64,000 nt of DNA from Girardinichthys multiradiatus (taxonomy: Eukaryota > Chordata > Actinopteri > Cyprinodontiformes > Goodeidae): NCBI RefSeq assembly GCF_021462225.1, contig NC_061804.1:12034740-12098739 (forward strand), read 5' to 3'. Under the pieces are notes generated by a model. That model saw only the letters and a program-made list of their open reading frames with translations, was not told where the DNA came from and ran no database searches. This document shows positions 1-12,513 of the stretch, in pieces (the first letter of the stretch is position 1; every line of letters begins with the position of its first letter). The translations under genes were made by a program, and so were the position numbers.

Positions 1-1114
1 ATAATAATACGTGCTAATTTACTGGGACAAATCACTTGAGACCAAACTGTTGATTGGGGGACATGTTTGTCCTCCCCTGGAGGCTGATGGACTTTCAATA
101 AAATGTAAAATAAAGTCTGCGGCATGAAGAAACCTGTACTCCCCTACAGGTCAGATTGGGCCCGATTTGGGCAGAACGATGACATGGGGATTGCATAAGC
201 AGCATTTCCCATATCTGGCAGCAGTTTTGTTAAACAAATGATAATAAGCTCTGATTGTGGGTTTAAGCAAATATCTGGAGAGTTTATTAGCGATGGCAGA
301 GTAGTCCCCGCCCCATCCCTTCACACTCAGAAATGCTCATTACATAAAAGCTCAACATGATAGCAAAGCATTTCTCGTCCCCTTCATTCCCCTCACAGCA
401 GCAGAGGTGATATTCTGTAACAAACCCCGAACTTTGGCCTCTCTGTGGGGAATTGAATGCTACAGTAATATGGAAAGACAAGGAGAATGATTTGAACAGC
501 TTGTCATTAATCATCAGCCTCACTCTAATCTACAGGCAGGGGTTCAGTGGAGGGTAAATCAGTACAAAGTGCAGGTTTTATCAGAGGAATAAAGGTTTCT
601 GGCCATGATAAATGGTTTTAATGAGATGGAAGGACTGCTTTTAGTGGTGATCAACAGCTAGAGGTTACAGTTTGCCCTTCTTTAATGAAAATCATAAAGC
701 TGTCACCTTTATTCCTCCCTTGACAGAAGCTGCAAAGTGGTTAAACTGGATCATGGAGAGGTTTTACAAAAGAAGGCAGCTGGGACTCTAGACGCAGAGT
801 GTTAAAAGCAGTCAATACAGGCAGCCTGCATGCAGAACACACACACAAACACACACACACACTACTGCTGTGATCTGCTGCAGTGGCAGCGTGTGAGTGC
901 GCTGGGATCCACAGTCAGTGTAACCCGCAGATACAAAGCGTATTAACCCTCCTGGCTGCATGCGTTAAAGAGAACAACCCGAGCACGGAGGGGTGCTCTG
1001 CAGCTCTGAGGTGTTAGATGAGCGGACAGGGAGGCAGCTGCATGCTGGACGTCCATGCACACAGTCACCGGCATGCTCTGAGCTGTTTGGGCTGACATCA
1101 GAACCATCACTCAC
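1..1114 (-). other. gria4: gria4 intron 1 (5' part)
   Basis: This is the sequence immediately downstream of the exon-1 splice donor in the minus-strand sense, so it is the start of intron 1. It holds an (AC)n microsatellite at about 837-863. I see no further exon: the short ORFs here lack splice signals and resemblance to the receptor. Its assignment as intron follows entirely from the exon call. Confidence 0.7.
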
Positions 1115-1205
1115 CGATCTGGACGCTGCTCGGGAAAGCTCCCATCGCCAGACCCCATGAGCCCGAGAACATCAACAGGATCCAAAGGCGAGAAGAAATC
1201 CTCAT
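1115..1205 (-). CDS. gria4: AMPA glutamate receptor 4, first coding exon (signal peptide)
   Basis: Starting at the ATG at 1205, 30 codons plus one base encode a signal peptide and the first mature residues. The part [15 protein letters not shown] is the start of vertebrate GRIA4 as I know it; GRIA1-3 begin differently. The exon ends at 1115 directly before GTGAGT (1114 downward), a strong donor, and the phase-1 break inside a Gly codon fits the family, whose next exon starts with Gly-Leu-Phe. The chosen ATG has A at -3. The same frame stays open upstream to 1295 with two more ATGs, but the chosen one matches the family start. GRIA4 is a ligand-gated cation channel subunit of excitatory synapses. 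This exon only directs it to the secretory pathway. The remaining exons must lie left of the window. Which teleost duplicate (a or b) this is cannot be told from 30 residues. Confidence 0.85.
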
Positions 1206-1620
1206 TTTGTTTCGGTTGTTAACTGAAGAGAAACATCGAGCAGGTCTAATTCTCATCCTCCTGGGGCAAAAGCAACATCTTAGAAAAATGATCAAAGAGC
1301 TTCTGAAAGAATTCTTCCCCGGTTAAACATCCATATCTGCTCTGGGTGGCTTTTCTCCCCTCCTATGTCCTGCGTCCCCTCCGTCCGGCGCTGGAGATTT
1401 TGCGCACAACAGCACCAAGATGAGGGACGAGGCGGAGAGGACAAGGAGGATGATGATGAGGAGGAGGAGGAGAGGGGGCGGGCATCAGCCAGCGGCGGCC
1501 AGTGCGTCTGGATGCGGCCCAACTGGCATCAGAGCCACAAACACACATGCGCCTTTTTTACATGACCAGTTCGGCCAGGAGGGGCGTCAGCCAGAGGGTC
1601 CCCCAGCAGGACCCCAAACT
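1206..1620 (-). promoter_or_regulatory. gria4: gria4 5'UTR and proximal promoter region
   Basis: Sequence directly upstream of the gria4 start codon on the minus strand. It is richer in G+C and CpG than its surroundings, with a GA/GGA-rich tract at about 1425-1480, a GC box (GGGGGCGGGC at 1474-1483, Sp1-like) and a TGCGCA core near 1400 (NRF1-like). No TATA box is evident, as is usual for neuronal receptor genes. The transcription start site cannot be placed. The overlapping ORFs here on both strands come from the biased composition and are not supported as proteins. Confidence 0.5.
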
Positions 1621-1692
1621 TTCAAAACTGCTGACATAAACCCACTGAGAGATCCTGTACGGATCGGAAACAGTATGAACCATCACAGACTA

Positions 1693-1960
1693 CAGGGCTG
1701 GGAAAAAGTATTTACCCCCTTACAGATTTCTTCTGGTCTTACATTTGCTGTTGAATTTAAATCTTTCAGGTTTTCAGACAAATTTTATTTTCAGTAAAAA
1801 ATAACGTGAGTAAATACAAAAAGTGGTTTTTAAATGATGAAGCTCCAAACCAACCTGGATGTGTGTGAAAAAGTTATTACCCCCCCTCCCATGTTAATTC
1901 TAAAAAATAAACTGTAACCAACCACCTTTTACTGGTGCAGTTTCATGTCCAGTCCTGAAA
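1693..1960 (-). mobile_element. Tc1/mariner-like terminal fragment
   Basis: Begins CAGGGCTGGGAAAAAGTATTT after a TA dinucleotide. It carries the 'AAAGTATTTACCCCC' end and the internal 'CAAACCAACCTGG' and 'ATTACCCC' blocks that recur at the left end of the longer copy at 38363-39262. Only the terminal non-coding part is present. It sits a few hundred bases upstream of gria4 exon 1. Confidence 0.6.
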
Positions 1961-2186
1961 ACTGGCAAAGCTGTAAAATCTAGAAATCGCTTTAACTTGA
2001 AGTTCCTGCCGATCCTGAGATGTTTGAGTTCTGATTTTCTTTTGTGTATTTTGACCATTTCTTTGCTGTTTATTTTGTTCTTCAGGTCTTGCTTTCTTAA
2101 ATTTATTTGAGGTGTTCATTTTGTTTGGTGTCTTCCTTATTAGCTCTTATTTTCTGTTGCATCTCAGTTAGATAATTCCCCCTGGG

Positions 2187-2718
2187 TGTCAGGAAGGGCT
2201 CCTGGAGCTGGACCCAGTTGCAGACAGGCGGTCAGAAGCAGTAAGGTGAGTAGAAAGATTTAATTGATGAAACAATAAACTTACAGCCAGACATGATATG
2301 GCAGAAGCAGGCAATGAAACGGGCAGACATGGCATTAATAAAACAGTCTAGGATCAGCTGAGCAAACAGAACTGAAGAGTATATATGGTGCCACACACAG
2401 GTGAGACGGGAAGACTGATTGGTACAATGCAGGTGGACTAAATGAAAATGATATGGTGGCAAAGGGTCAGATTGGAACCAAAACACCACTGGAAACAAAA
2501 CAGAAATACAAGGACACGATCTAACCAAAGGAAATGTTTTACACAAAGAACTGAAAATGAAAAATGAACCATGAACAGAATACAAGAATAAATAAAAAAA
2601 CTAAACCTAAAACCTGGAGAATAGAAACAATAATGATCTTTTGACCTGAACAGTAATAAAGAGATGTTGAAAAAAGCCCAAAAGAAAAACAAAACCCAAA
2701 TATCCTCAAGTTTTGACA
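2187..2718 (-). mobile_element. 3' LTR of a Gypsy-like retrotransposon
   Basis: On the minus strand the block starts TGTCAAAACTTGAGG and ends CCTTCCTGACA, so it is bounded TG...CA. Near its end comes an A-rich poly(A)-signal-like region followed by a U5-like stretch, as in the other LTRs of this window (12514, 27442, 28651). There is no target duplication across the block (CTGGG against GAACC). That fits a 3' LTR attached to internal sequence, because recognisable Gypsy pol lies directly upstream at 2719-3350. Confidence 0.6.
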
Positions 2719-3350
2719 GAACCTTTTCCACAAGGGCGGATACCAGACGACCCCAAAAAACAAAACAAAATATGAACTTTCGGGGTGGTCACGGCGACCT
2801 AGGATGCCAACATTGGCGTAAAGATCTTGAGGCCAACTAGGCAGCTGGAAGCACCAACGAAGAACTTTGTCTGGAGACTGACCATGAGACTTGCAGAGTC
2901 CATTAAAAGGGTTAGGAGACTTGGACTCTGGATGAAACTTGGGTGACTTGAACTCTGGGCAGAGCTTGGGAGACAAAAACCCATGAAGAAAGTTGTCCAG
3001 AGGCCCACCCCGATGCCTGGAAAGCCCATAATGGAACTCTGAAGTCTTGGGCTTTGAAGCCTGGAGAACCCTCGGCGGAGCTCTGGAAAACGGCGTGGAG
3101 AATTTAAGAATTAAACATACTTCTAAATATTTAACTCAAAGAGAATGTTACAGAGATCTAGGTAAGTGTCAGCTAATACACGACCCTTACCTTCTTTGTA
3201 ATTGATCTGCAGGTTAAAATCCCGCAGCAACAAAGACCAGAGCTTAAGTCTTTGGTTGTGCATTTGGAGAAGAAACACTAATGGACTGTGATTTGTAAAC
3301 CCTTGTACAGGTTGCACCTGATCCAACCTAAACTTTAACAAACTCATGTT
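2719..3350 (-). pseudogene. Gypsy-like pol remnant (RNase H end), internally deleted
   Basis: Minus-strand codons at about 3296-3150 read FTNHSPLVFLLQMHNQRLKL and then LLRDFNLQINYKEGKGRVLA. This is the C-terminal part of a Gypsy-type RNase H domain (TDH-PL-FL ... RW ... L ... YK-G--N-LAD pattern). The integrase that should follow is missing: only about 430 bp separate RNase H from the LTR at 2718, with no HHCC or DDE motifs. No reverse transcriptase is visible upstream either. The element is thus a 5'-truncated, internally deleted fossil. A purine-rich GTGGAAAAGG lies next to the LTR as a candidate polypurine tract. Confidence 0.6.
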
Positions 3351-5030
3351 TGAAGAGGTTTAATGCAGATTATTGAACATATAAATGTGGAACCTTCAAG
3401 TATCTGGAAACCGGACCAAGGATGAACCAGATCTGTGCACGTCCACAGTTCTCTTCCTGATATCTGCGCAGATTTATTTTAGGTTTTCCATGATGCCACA
3501 CAAGGTAGCAGAGTTTGAGGTGTTGTTCTAACATACATCCACAGATGCCCCTCAGTTTAACTCGGATGTTGTGGTCAAAAAGCAGGCTACAAAGCCATGA
3601 CATCATCATATGGACTTTCTCAAAGTGTGTTTGATCCAAAGTAACACGAAATTCTTTGAAAAATCTTTCTCATTATTCTGGCAAACAGAAATAACATAGT
3701 TAATTCCAGCTGATCTAAAACATTTAGTCAGATTTCTGTCAGACAGAGAGGAAAACGAGGTTCTGTGTTTGTTCATGTAGTGTATGTAAATATCTGGGTC
3801 CATCTAGAATTATTAGGGATGCCTCTGAGGTCATTTGCTGATACAGCGATGGATGTTTTCCGGTCAAAGCAGCCTTTCTTGTGTTTCATGTGCTGAAGTA
3901 TTTCCACACGTTTATCTGTGATGCTGGAGGAGAGGAGCACTCCTCTTCTGGCAGGACTTCTGGCCTTGGTTGGTTCTCCAACTGAGCATAGTTGTTCAGT
4001 TCCTCTGGAGGAGAAGTGTTTACTACATCAAGATTGTATGTGATCCTCCAGATGTTCCTGATGTTTTGGCTGCTATAGAAAGATTCAATGTTTCTCTGTG
4101 CTGCCATTAATTAAACAGTCCCATAAAATTCTCAGAGTGGGAAATCAAAGGAAACACAAACACTGGCTGCCAAAAATGGACACTTCTCCTTTAAGTAATG
4201 AGTTCAAACTGTCAGTCAATCACCAGCAGTTCAGACCTGCTGCTTCAGTTTCTCTCCAGAGATGTAATAAGGATGAAGGTTTTGGTCTGAATCTTTAGCT
4301 TAATTTAAAATAAATGACATCAAACTCTTTTGCAGAGTGTCTTGGTGTCCTTGGGGTGAAACGGGGAAGGCAGTGACCGCAGGAAGTGCTGAAGCGGTGC
4401 TCAGCTCCAGTTCTGCTGATTTTAAGGTTTGCTGTTCCCCCGCAGGTGTAGAAACTATTGAAAATGAGTAATTATGTGTGAGAGAGCTGGAGTTGATTGT
4501 GTATTGGGACTGTTCACCAAATGTTTAGCAGTCGGCGTGTTAGAAAATCTGCAGGAACAACTGCTGTTCAAAGCAGAAACAGGGGACACAAATTCAGGAT
4601 CAGGCCGGAAGAGAATGAACATATTTTCATTTTAACTAAACTGAATCATCTGCAGACACAGGAAGTCCGAATGCATAAAGGTAACAGCGAGGAATGAGGA
4701 GAATTAGATCCAAACATATAAGTCAAGGACACAGATCTAAAAAGAAACACCTGAAAATAAGAGATACTACTGTGGAGATGTCTTCACTCAGTCATTCATT
4801 CTAGACAATATGCTTCCAAGCAGCCAGACTTTTCTGTCATCTACTAAAATGTTCTTAATCAATAATCCTTCAGACTTCCTGAAGATCTTTTCTGTGGACT
4901 ACAGATACTGCTGCTCTCTTTTTCTGTCCAGACGGTTCTCAGAGCAATTAATTTTATAAGGCACTGATTCTGAGCTACAGAGCTGTGCAAAGTATTTACA
5001 AGCAGTCCTAATTACTGACAAACCTTCAAG
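3351..5030. other. No gene recognised
   Basis: AT-rich sequence with only short ORFs (90 codons or fewer) lacking domain motifs or splice context. Parts near 3400-3800 have the feel of old repeat sequence, but I could not assign a family. Confidence 0.4.
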
Positions 5031-5480
5031 AATCACTCAAGCAGAACCTGTCTGACAACATGAAGTAGGTTACAATATTTTAAGAAGCAATACATCATGC
5101 CCTGATATAAAGATACTCAAGAGCAAATGAGACCTGAGTAATGGATATACAGTATATCTGGAAACGTTTCTAAAGCCATGTTTAAGGCTTTGGAAACGAC
5201 TCCAGAGAACCATCATTCATACATGGAGAAAACATGTGAAGAACCTTTCCAGGAGTAGTCAGTTTACCAAAACTATTACAAGAAAGCATAATCGACGCAT
5301 TCAGGAGGTCACATAGGAACCTAGAACAAAATGTAAATTTCCAAAGGCCTCACTGCCTCAGGTCATGGTTTAACAAGAATACTGAGCAAAAATGGCCTCC
5401 ATGGGAGACAAAGTGGAAAGTTCTGGAAGGTCTGTGTTCCATTACACCTGGTGTAAAACTAACACAGCATCATACCTACA
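5031..5480 (+). pseudogene. Tc1-like transposase remnant
   Basis: Decayed DNA with the same phrases as the copies at 43706 and 46481: 'CATGGAGAAAACATG', 'GAACCTTTCCAGGAGTAG', 'AGGCCTCACTGCCTCAG', 'CATCATACCTACAG'. These derive from the N-terminal DNA-binding half of a Tc1-like transposase gene. No reading frame survives. Its ends could not be fixed. Confidence 0.65.
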
Positions 5481-6206
5481 GAGAAAAATAAGCCAAAGTC
5501 CAAAGATATGGACTCCTGGTGGTCCCAACAGATGGGGCCACAGACAGCTGAACTGGCTTGCCTAAACAGTGAGCAAAGTTTGAGCTGCTCTCTCTATGCT
5601 AAGCTAAGCTGGTCTCTACTGGGAACAGTGGTGGGAAAGCAGCTAAAGTTAATCATCTGCTCACCTTTTGGTGGGCTCCCACTTGGGACCAGCCTGGGCT
5701 TTGGATTATGGTTCCAGGTCCCACTGGGGGCAGCCCTTGGTGGGCCAAACATTTTGCCACAATGGACCTAGTGGGGATCCCACACAGGCATGTTGGCTGA
5801 GTACTGAACAAACTGCAGTGATGATTCATGTTCAGTGTTCCTTCATTGACTGAACAGGTTCAATATGTACAATGTTTTACAAATGTAAACCAGTTGTAAA
5901 GAAAGTCTCTTTCATTGAAAACAAACCTTTTTTATAACAATTTTAAAACATGAAATTGTTAGTTGATTTAATAACTGATCAGGTAATGTTTGTTTTTACC
6001 ACAGGATGAAGTTATGCTTTTGTACGGTAGCAGAGAACAGATTTCTCATTAAAAATTCATTTGATTTGAATCTTGCAAGAAAATTCTACTGATTTTACTT
6101 TTTGAATTAATGATGCTTCTTAACCTTACAGAGAGAAATATTCCAAAAATATTCCACCTAAGGTTTGGTTTTGTTTACATGTACTTTATGCTATATATAC
6201 AAAGCG
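5481..6206. other. No gene recognised
   Basis: Contains a short G+T/C-rich patch at 5660-5780 with locally repeated 'GGGCT/TGGG' words and otherwise AT-rich unique-looking sequence. No coding or RNA feature is supported. Confidence 0.4.
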
Positions 6207-6330
6207 TTTACATACACTTTAATGATCTGGGGAAGCACAAATGATGATGTAATAGCTTTAAAGGCTTCTGATAGGTTACCTTAACGTCTCAGGCACACCT
6301 GTGGATATAAACAAGGTGTGTGTGGTTCAG
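6207..6330 (+). mobile_element. Sleeping-Beauty-type Tc1 end fragment
   Basis: GTTTACATACACTTTAATG followed by 'CTTCTGATAGG' and 'CACACCTGTGGATATAAAC' resembles the outer non-coding segment of salmonid/Sleeping-Beauty-type Tc1 elements (GTTTACATACACTT repeat, then TTCTGATTAATTGAC and ACCTGTGGATG). The transposase part is absent. The identification rests on these short words and is moderate. Confidence 0.5.
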
Positions 6331-6660
6331 TACAGAAATAAAGTAAGTTCTATCAGTCATTACATTTTAAGACTTTATTTTAGAGCTTCATTTAAAAACG
6401 AACGTAAGAGAAATAAAATTTATTTTGGTGTTTAAATAAAATAATGAACTTCTGATAATAAAAAAGTCCATTCATTCATTCATGCTAAATTTGGCAAATA
6501 AAATGCAAATGAATTACTTAAAAATCACACAATGTGATTTTCTGGATTTTTGTTTTAGATTCCATCACTCACAGATGAAGAGTTCCTATGATAAAAATTA
6601 AAGACTTCTACATGCTTTGATAATGGGAAAACCTGCAGAATTGGCAGTATATCAACTGCT
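6331..6660. other. No gene recognised
   Basis: AT-rich filler between two repeat fragments. Nothing identifiable. Confidence 0.35.
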
Positions 6661-6664
6661 CCCT

Positions 6665-6765
6665 ATAAGGGATGGGTTAAATGCATAGGACAAATTTCGT
6701 TGTAATGTACATGTGCAATGACCAATAAAGATGATGATGATTATTATTATTATTATTATTATTAC
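6665..6765 (+). repeat. Retroposon 3' tail with (GAT)/(TAT)n
   Basis: 'GGGATGGGTTAAATGCATAGG' followed by 'ACAAATTTCGTTGTAATGTAC', 'AATGACCAATAAAG' and a (GAT)3(TAT)8-like tail at 6731-6764. This is the common form of a teleost non-LTR retroposon 3' end, where the microsatellite is the tail. The family name is not determined. Confidence 0.5.
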
Positions 6766-6789
6766 TTGTTCTCCCCACTGTAAGTTAAA

Positions 6790-7490
6790 AACAGTGGTTG
6801 ATTTCTCTCACTGGGCTGAAGGCCAAAGAGAAAAAATAGGTTTTCAAGGGAGATTTAAAATCAGCTATTGAAGGAGGCTGCATGATCGGGGTGGCAAGGC
6901 ATTCCAAAGGTTAGAAACTGCAGCTGCAAAAGCTCCACCACCATGTCGAAGAACATCTGGTCCACTGATGTAAGTGACCGAGACGTTCACAGGTAAGATG
7001 CAGTACAACCATTAGGAGTTATGTCAAGTCAAAGTTTGATTCTATAGCACATTTAAAACCAGAATAGTAAAAATCGTCAGTAGCATAAAGAGTAAAAAAA
7101 AAAAAAAAAACACAGATTAACAAAAATATATTAAATAAGTGTGACAATTAGTGCACTAAAAACAAAAATAATCCGTTCAACTGAAAGCTAAAGTGTAGAG
7201 GTGGGTTTTTAAAAGAGGCGTACAGTGATCAACAGTTTGTGTAGCTCAGATGAGTGAGTGCAAGTTGTTCTACAGGCTTGGGCCGACCAGGGAGGAAGCT
7301 CGGTCAGCTACTTATGTGCCAGGATCTGGGAAACTCTAACAACAGCTGGTTTGTGGACCTTAAAGCCCTGAATGGAGTAGAAAGCTGCATCAGCTCAGAC
7401 AGATATGATGGAAGCAGAGAGCCTAAAACTGGGCTCATGTATTTTCACTTGATTGTGCCAATTAAAAACCGAGCTGCTGCATTCTGAAAA
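6790..7490. repeat. Probable old retroposon-derived sequence
   Basis: The text ('AGGCATTCCAAAGGTTAG', 'GAGTGAGTGCAAGTTGTTC', 'AAACCGAGCTGCTGCATTCTG') resembles a widespread teleost retroposon body, but no diagnostic domain remains. It includes an A17 run at 7094-7110. Low confidence. Confidence 0.3.
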
Positions 7491-9400
7491 ACTGTCACAT
7501 TAAATCTGCTAAATATTTTAAAATTATTTATCATGTTTTTATAACACCTGGCATTTTACCAGAAGTGTGTAAAGTTTTCAGGCCACTGCAGGTATTGCGG
7601 TATTTCCATGTAAAATCTTAAAATTATTTCTAGTTCTCAAAGGTATAAACAGTTTAGACAGAAAATAAAGGAAAATGCCAACTTGGCTTTGTTTAAACCA
7701 TCTGCTAATACCTTTTAGGCTCCCTAATAAACATTTCAGGAGTTGATCGATAAAATAAATGTTTGCAAGCAGATTTAGTGCAGAACAGGCGGCTCAGAAT
7801 ATCAGCAGCTTCATGGAGAGCTGCAGCAACACTGATTTGAAAAATGTAAATAGTCATTAAGTCAAGGATTTGGTACAGATTACTGTTTAATACAAAGATA
7901 CAGAAACAAATGGACCCAGACATCATTTCTTATTTTTGCGGTTTATATTTCATAAGAGAAAATATTTTGTGTGCAGATCGTCATTGCCTGTCTGTATTAG
8001 AGAGTTATGTATGAAAACCAGGAGAATGGAAGCACCACAGGAAGCTCCTGAAACTGAAATAATCGTATTCATTCCTAAAGTAAAACTGTAAAGAACAATG
8101 TTACAGCTCCTCACATTAGAGGGAAAATCGAATCTGCTATTACAGATGCCAAATTTCTGCTCAGTGGTGGTGCAGCTGTCAGAGCAGATTTCAAAGGTCT
8201 GCTGTGACTGAACAGCATAAACCAAGCACATTTATCAAGAAGACAGGCAGACATTACCTATGAAGGGCTTTGCCTCCACAAACAACTCTGAAGGTCCCTT
8301 AAACTGATTTCTGTATCACTAAAATGACTGAAACTCAGCAAACAACAGGAACAATTCCTCCTCTTGGTACGAACTGTTAATGATGGGCTGCATATGTGTC
8401 TATTTATATAATAATTAATGTGCAGTTGAGTGTTCTCTATAAGCCTACATCTCCATTTAATATGGTGTTAAATATAATACATCTCATGTTGTACAATTCA
8501 ATAAATAAAGTTTTCATAGCGTGTTTGCTATGTTTGTGGGATGCAGATTTCAGGTGTTAGTGTCAGTTTATCTGGCCGTTTGCTAAATAAAGTTCAGAGT
8601 CTAACAAAAGTCATGTAGGAGGGTTGCATTTTTCTGTTAAAACATATGTTAACAATGACAAACGAAACCAAATCTACCCTTGTTGTTCCTGTTTCTGTAG
8701 AAGCTAGCATAGGAGTGGGATATTATCAGCCTGCATTACAGTTCTTTCAGCACTGAGTCAAATCCTCCTATTGCTAAATGGATGATGAGCCCGTTTTAGC
8801 TGGGGTACATTTGACATCATGTTAGCTTGCTAGCAAAAGCAATAGCATTCTGGCTTCTTGTTTTTATTAAAATCCATAAGTAACCAGATGTTGAAATTAG
8901 ATAACTTAACCCTCAGATGAAAAACACAGTTCATAATATTTAAGAGTTCTCTGACCGCTTCAAATTAAGATACGAAATAGCAGCTAAGTCCTCTTAATCA
9001 AACCTGCTTGATTCATCTGGTGTGTGTGATTTGCTGGTTTTAGAGAGACAGAGAAACATCTGACAGAATTACTCTAACATATCAAATGTGCTTTTCCTGT
9101 TTGTAATGTTAATATAAACTAAAATAAAAAGACCAGCTTACTTTCTGTGTATGGATTACAGAACATCTGGATACATCAATTTCCACTGTCCCCACATGCT
9201 TGCACATTAGGGTGAGGCATTGCTGCGAAGGGATCGATGCAGCTGAGCTTCCTTAGATAGATAACCTCTTACTAACTGGCACCAAATGATTAACTGACTG
9301 ATTGTACTGATTAAATCAGACTGCATGGTTTGGATCAGAACGTGACTCTGTGATTGAATTGTATTGTATTGTATTTTTCCCTCTACTTACCTAATGTGGT
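7491..9400. other. No gene recognised
   Basis: AT-rich DNA with no ORF over 93 codons and no recognisable repeat. An AATAAA appears near 8505 but nothing upstream looks like an exon. Confidence 0.4.
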
Positions 9401-9404
9401 CTCT

Positions 9405-9562
9405 TTTCTCATCTAGCAAGAGCAGCGCCTGTGAGTGGGCAGCAAAGCCTCGGTGACCCGTCCTCCCCTTGTCTGTGTCATGATGTTTGGATGGGTTGTA
9501 CTGGAATTCTAATTTCCCCTCGGCGATCAATAAAGTATCTTTGAATTGAATTGAATTGTATT
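9405..9562 (+). repeat. Retroposon 3' end with (TTGAA)n tail
   Basis: 'AATTTCCCCTCGGCGATCAA' followed by 'TAAAGTATCTTTGAATTGAAT' is a common teleost LINE/SINE tail ('ccctcgggatcaataaagta'), ending in TTGAA repeats. An ATTGT repeat lies just upstream at 9356-9375. Confidence 0.5.
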
Positions 9563-12513
9563 GGAATTACCAGAGTTATATGAATTTGGACCAAACCGGT
9601 TCTAAATAACAGCATATGAAGTGGACCAGTTGGCCTTTTAAAGTAGCTTAAGATGAAATTTGTTGTACTTTGGAGCTTTCCAGATAAACTGAATTAAATT
9701 ATTTTACTGTTTCTTATTTCAGGCAGAAAAATGGCTTAAAAACGTCTAAATCAACCCCTAAACACTGAACTTCCATATTAGGCTTTGAGGTCTGAATGTT
9801 ACCAACTGTATGAATGAGGTTTGTGTGTGTGTGTGTGTGTGTAAATGGACCACTGCCATATCTGTGGAGCTGAACAGATGGGAAGCCTGCAGTAGGTTTT
9901 TCCTCCTCACATCGGGGGTGACAGAGAGTGCTGTTCAACCGCTGTCAGGGAATTCCAAAACAACATCCCAAACTCAGCACATTGTCATCTCCGACATGCA
10001 GGTGTTTGGATGTGAGTATGTGCTTGTTTATCACCTGAAAAAGAAAAAAAGGGCTTAACATTAGCTATTTTTCAGCGGCACTTGGCAGTTAGACTTCTTA
10101 GCTACCTGTTTTTTAGGCTCGTATGAAAGTGTAAAAAGTTCCAAATGTGTAAAATAAAAACAAGAAAGTAAACAAGAAGGCATTGAAATGAATATAACTG
10201 GTTTTAGGTTAAAAGCCCAAACACAACTGAAGTCAAAAGCTATAATAATATATTTCCTTGAAAGTAGCCTTGATCGGTAATGCTGCAGGCCCAATGCTCT
10301 TTTTTAACTTTGGCTGCTCTGCTCTGACCATTCTCAAAGAAAACAGTTGTTCTTTTAAGCCACTTAACTCTGCATCATCCAGGCATAAAAGTGCTCCAAA
10401 ACTTATATCTATACATAAGAGACAAATTAGCAAAGAACCAGTTTTAAACTGGATTGTTAAGGTCTTTAGTACTGGTATCAAAATATAACAAGAAAGTAAA
10501 ATGTTATGGATTCTGCCCAGTTCCAGTCCTGAAGCAAATTAATGTATAGTTACCAGGCCTCTGCAGTGCTGAATGACTGAATGCTGATGAGGGAGTTCAG
10601 TCTTTTGATTGTTGGAGAAGAAATTCATTTTAAAGCTGCAGGACAGCACCTCTCCAGGACTGGACTTGGACATCGCTAGTTTAAACTCTTTAATGAGATG
10701 ACAGAGAACGTGCTGGAGTAACCATGGTTTTCTCCATCTGTGTAGGCCATTGAATAATGCAGTGTTGCCCCTCCCGTACCTGTTGCTGTGCACTGTGGGT
10801 CGGATGGCTGAATAAAGGCTCCTACATTTTCCCCTTGCTTACAGGAAAGACCTACAGAACTACAGGAGAACCTCCAATCTCTCTTATTAAGGAAACAATG
10901 AAAACTACAGTTGGTGAACTACCAGCAGCATGTTTGTTAAACAGTCGACTGGAGCTTCTACCTGGGCAGATAGCCCAACTAACCAATCAGCTAATATCAG
11001 TGTGTTTGGCATTGGTTTCCTTATAAAGAGCAGAAGAAGTCAATGCTATTGTCAGGACATGTGAGGGGGTACAGCACCACATCTATTAGGCACAATAACA
11101 GGAAGATGAACTGACTGAGCAGCCAAGGGGACCACCTGGACAAATGGGATTTTAGGACCTTCCACAGCACACAAGTTTTAATAACATTTTTACCATATTA
11201 GAACATTTTTGAACATAATACAGTGGAGGAAAAATCAAACCTCTTCTGCTATTCCTTCAGCAGTGGCCATCGTGGTTGAGGGGAATTTCAGGTCTCACAT
11301 ACAAAGACATGAGCAGATTTTCTACGAAAACAATCCCTACATTGGAATCCTTAAAATTGCTTACATACAAAAAAATCCAGGCATATGAAATTGTGCGTAG
11401 CCATAGATCCAAGCAAATTTCCATAGTACATCCCAATTAGCAGATCAATATAAAGTAGATAAAGTTCTCTCTTAAGGTGAGAAGAAAATAAACTTCACAG
11501 AATGTGCGCTAAAGAGGCTCCTAAAGGATTCACATAAAACCACCAACTTAACTAAGATTTTATTTTAAAAATCAGACCTACCTTACTGTTATACAACACT
11601 TAAATGGATCACACACGGTTATTGCAAATGAGTGCAGAAGTGTGTAGGAGAAAGATTGAGGCTGTAGCATCTCAAACGTTATGATTCTGATTTTTCACAT
11701 AACTACAGCAAACACTCCAGGTCTTGGTGGAACGCTCTGAAACCCCAGTTTAACCAGCAAAAACAGGAAATCACTGACCTTATATACTGGACGGTGTCAT
11801 TACAACACTCTTTGATATTAGGACAATCTAATGAATTTACTCATCCCAATCTATGCCAGCTTGTAAACAGATCCATAATAGGCTGTTTATTAGAATGAAT
11901 TAAACGTGCCGGACCACCTTAGTTAAAGGTATTTGCACATCACATTTCACTGATTAAAAATGCTTCCCAGTAACATGAGCACAGTCATCAGTAATGGTGC
12001 TATTAGCTGTATGCGTGCAGCTAAAAGCTCCAATTATACTGAAAGAACTGGCACCACTGCAGACTTTAATGATGGCCAATTCAGCTGCATTTTATGGCAG
12101 TTTGATAAACCTGCCTGACATAAAGATGATACTCAACTGGCATGGCTTCCCTCAGGGTCCACTGGCATGGTCTTTAGGAGCCCCAGTATGGCTCCTCACC
12201 ACACTGCCCTACAAACCCGGATAAAACTCTTAGGACTATGCTAACAGGATGGCAAGGATCGCGCCACAAGGAACTGAATTTGAAGGTTTGATGAAACAAA
12301 AGGTTTGGAGATGAGTCACGGAGAATGTAATGAAGAGACATCTGGGGTGACTTGTCAGAGGCTTAGAAGGAGGAGACTCAGCGTGAGGTTATGTTTTCAG
12401 GGAACTGACATTTCCCCAGCCAACTTAGGACCCCACAGATGGTACCTAGAACAGGAAGGAGTGAACAGATGTGAAGAATGAGGCGGTGAAGCAGGGGGGA
12501 AGATGGATGAGGG
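9563..12513. other. No gene recognised; (GT)n at 9822-9842
   Basis: Nearly 3 kb without supported exons, RNA genes or transposon domains. It contains the (GT)n tract at 9822-9842. Short ORFs on both strands overlap each other and have no motifs. Confidence 0.4.

Noticed and set aside
1292..1797. Several overlapping ORFs around the gria4 5' region on both strands (Ser- or Arg/Glu-rich)
   Set aside because: Produced by the GGA/TCC-rich tract; no splice context and mutual overlap.
2438..2976. Minus-strand ORFs of 97 and 145 codons
   Set aside because: They overlap in different frames across the Gypsy LTR and its junction, with no domain. Only the RNase H motif at 3150-3296 is supported.
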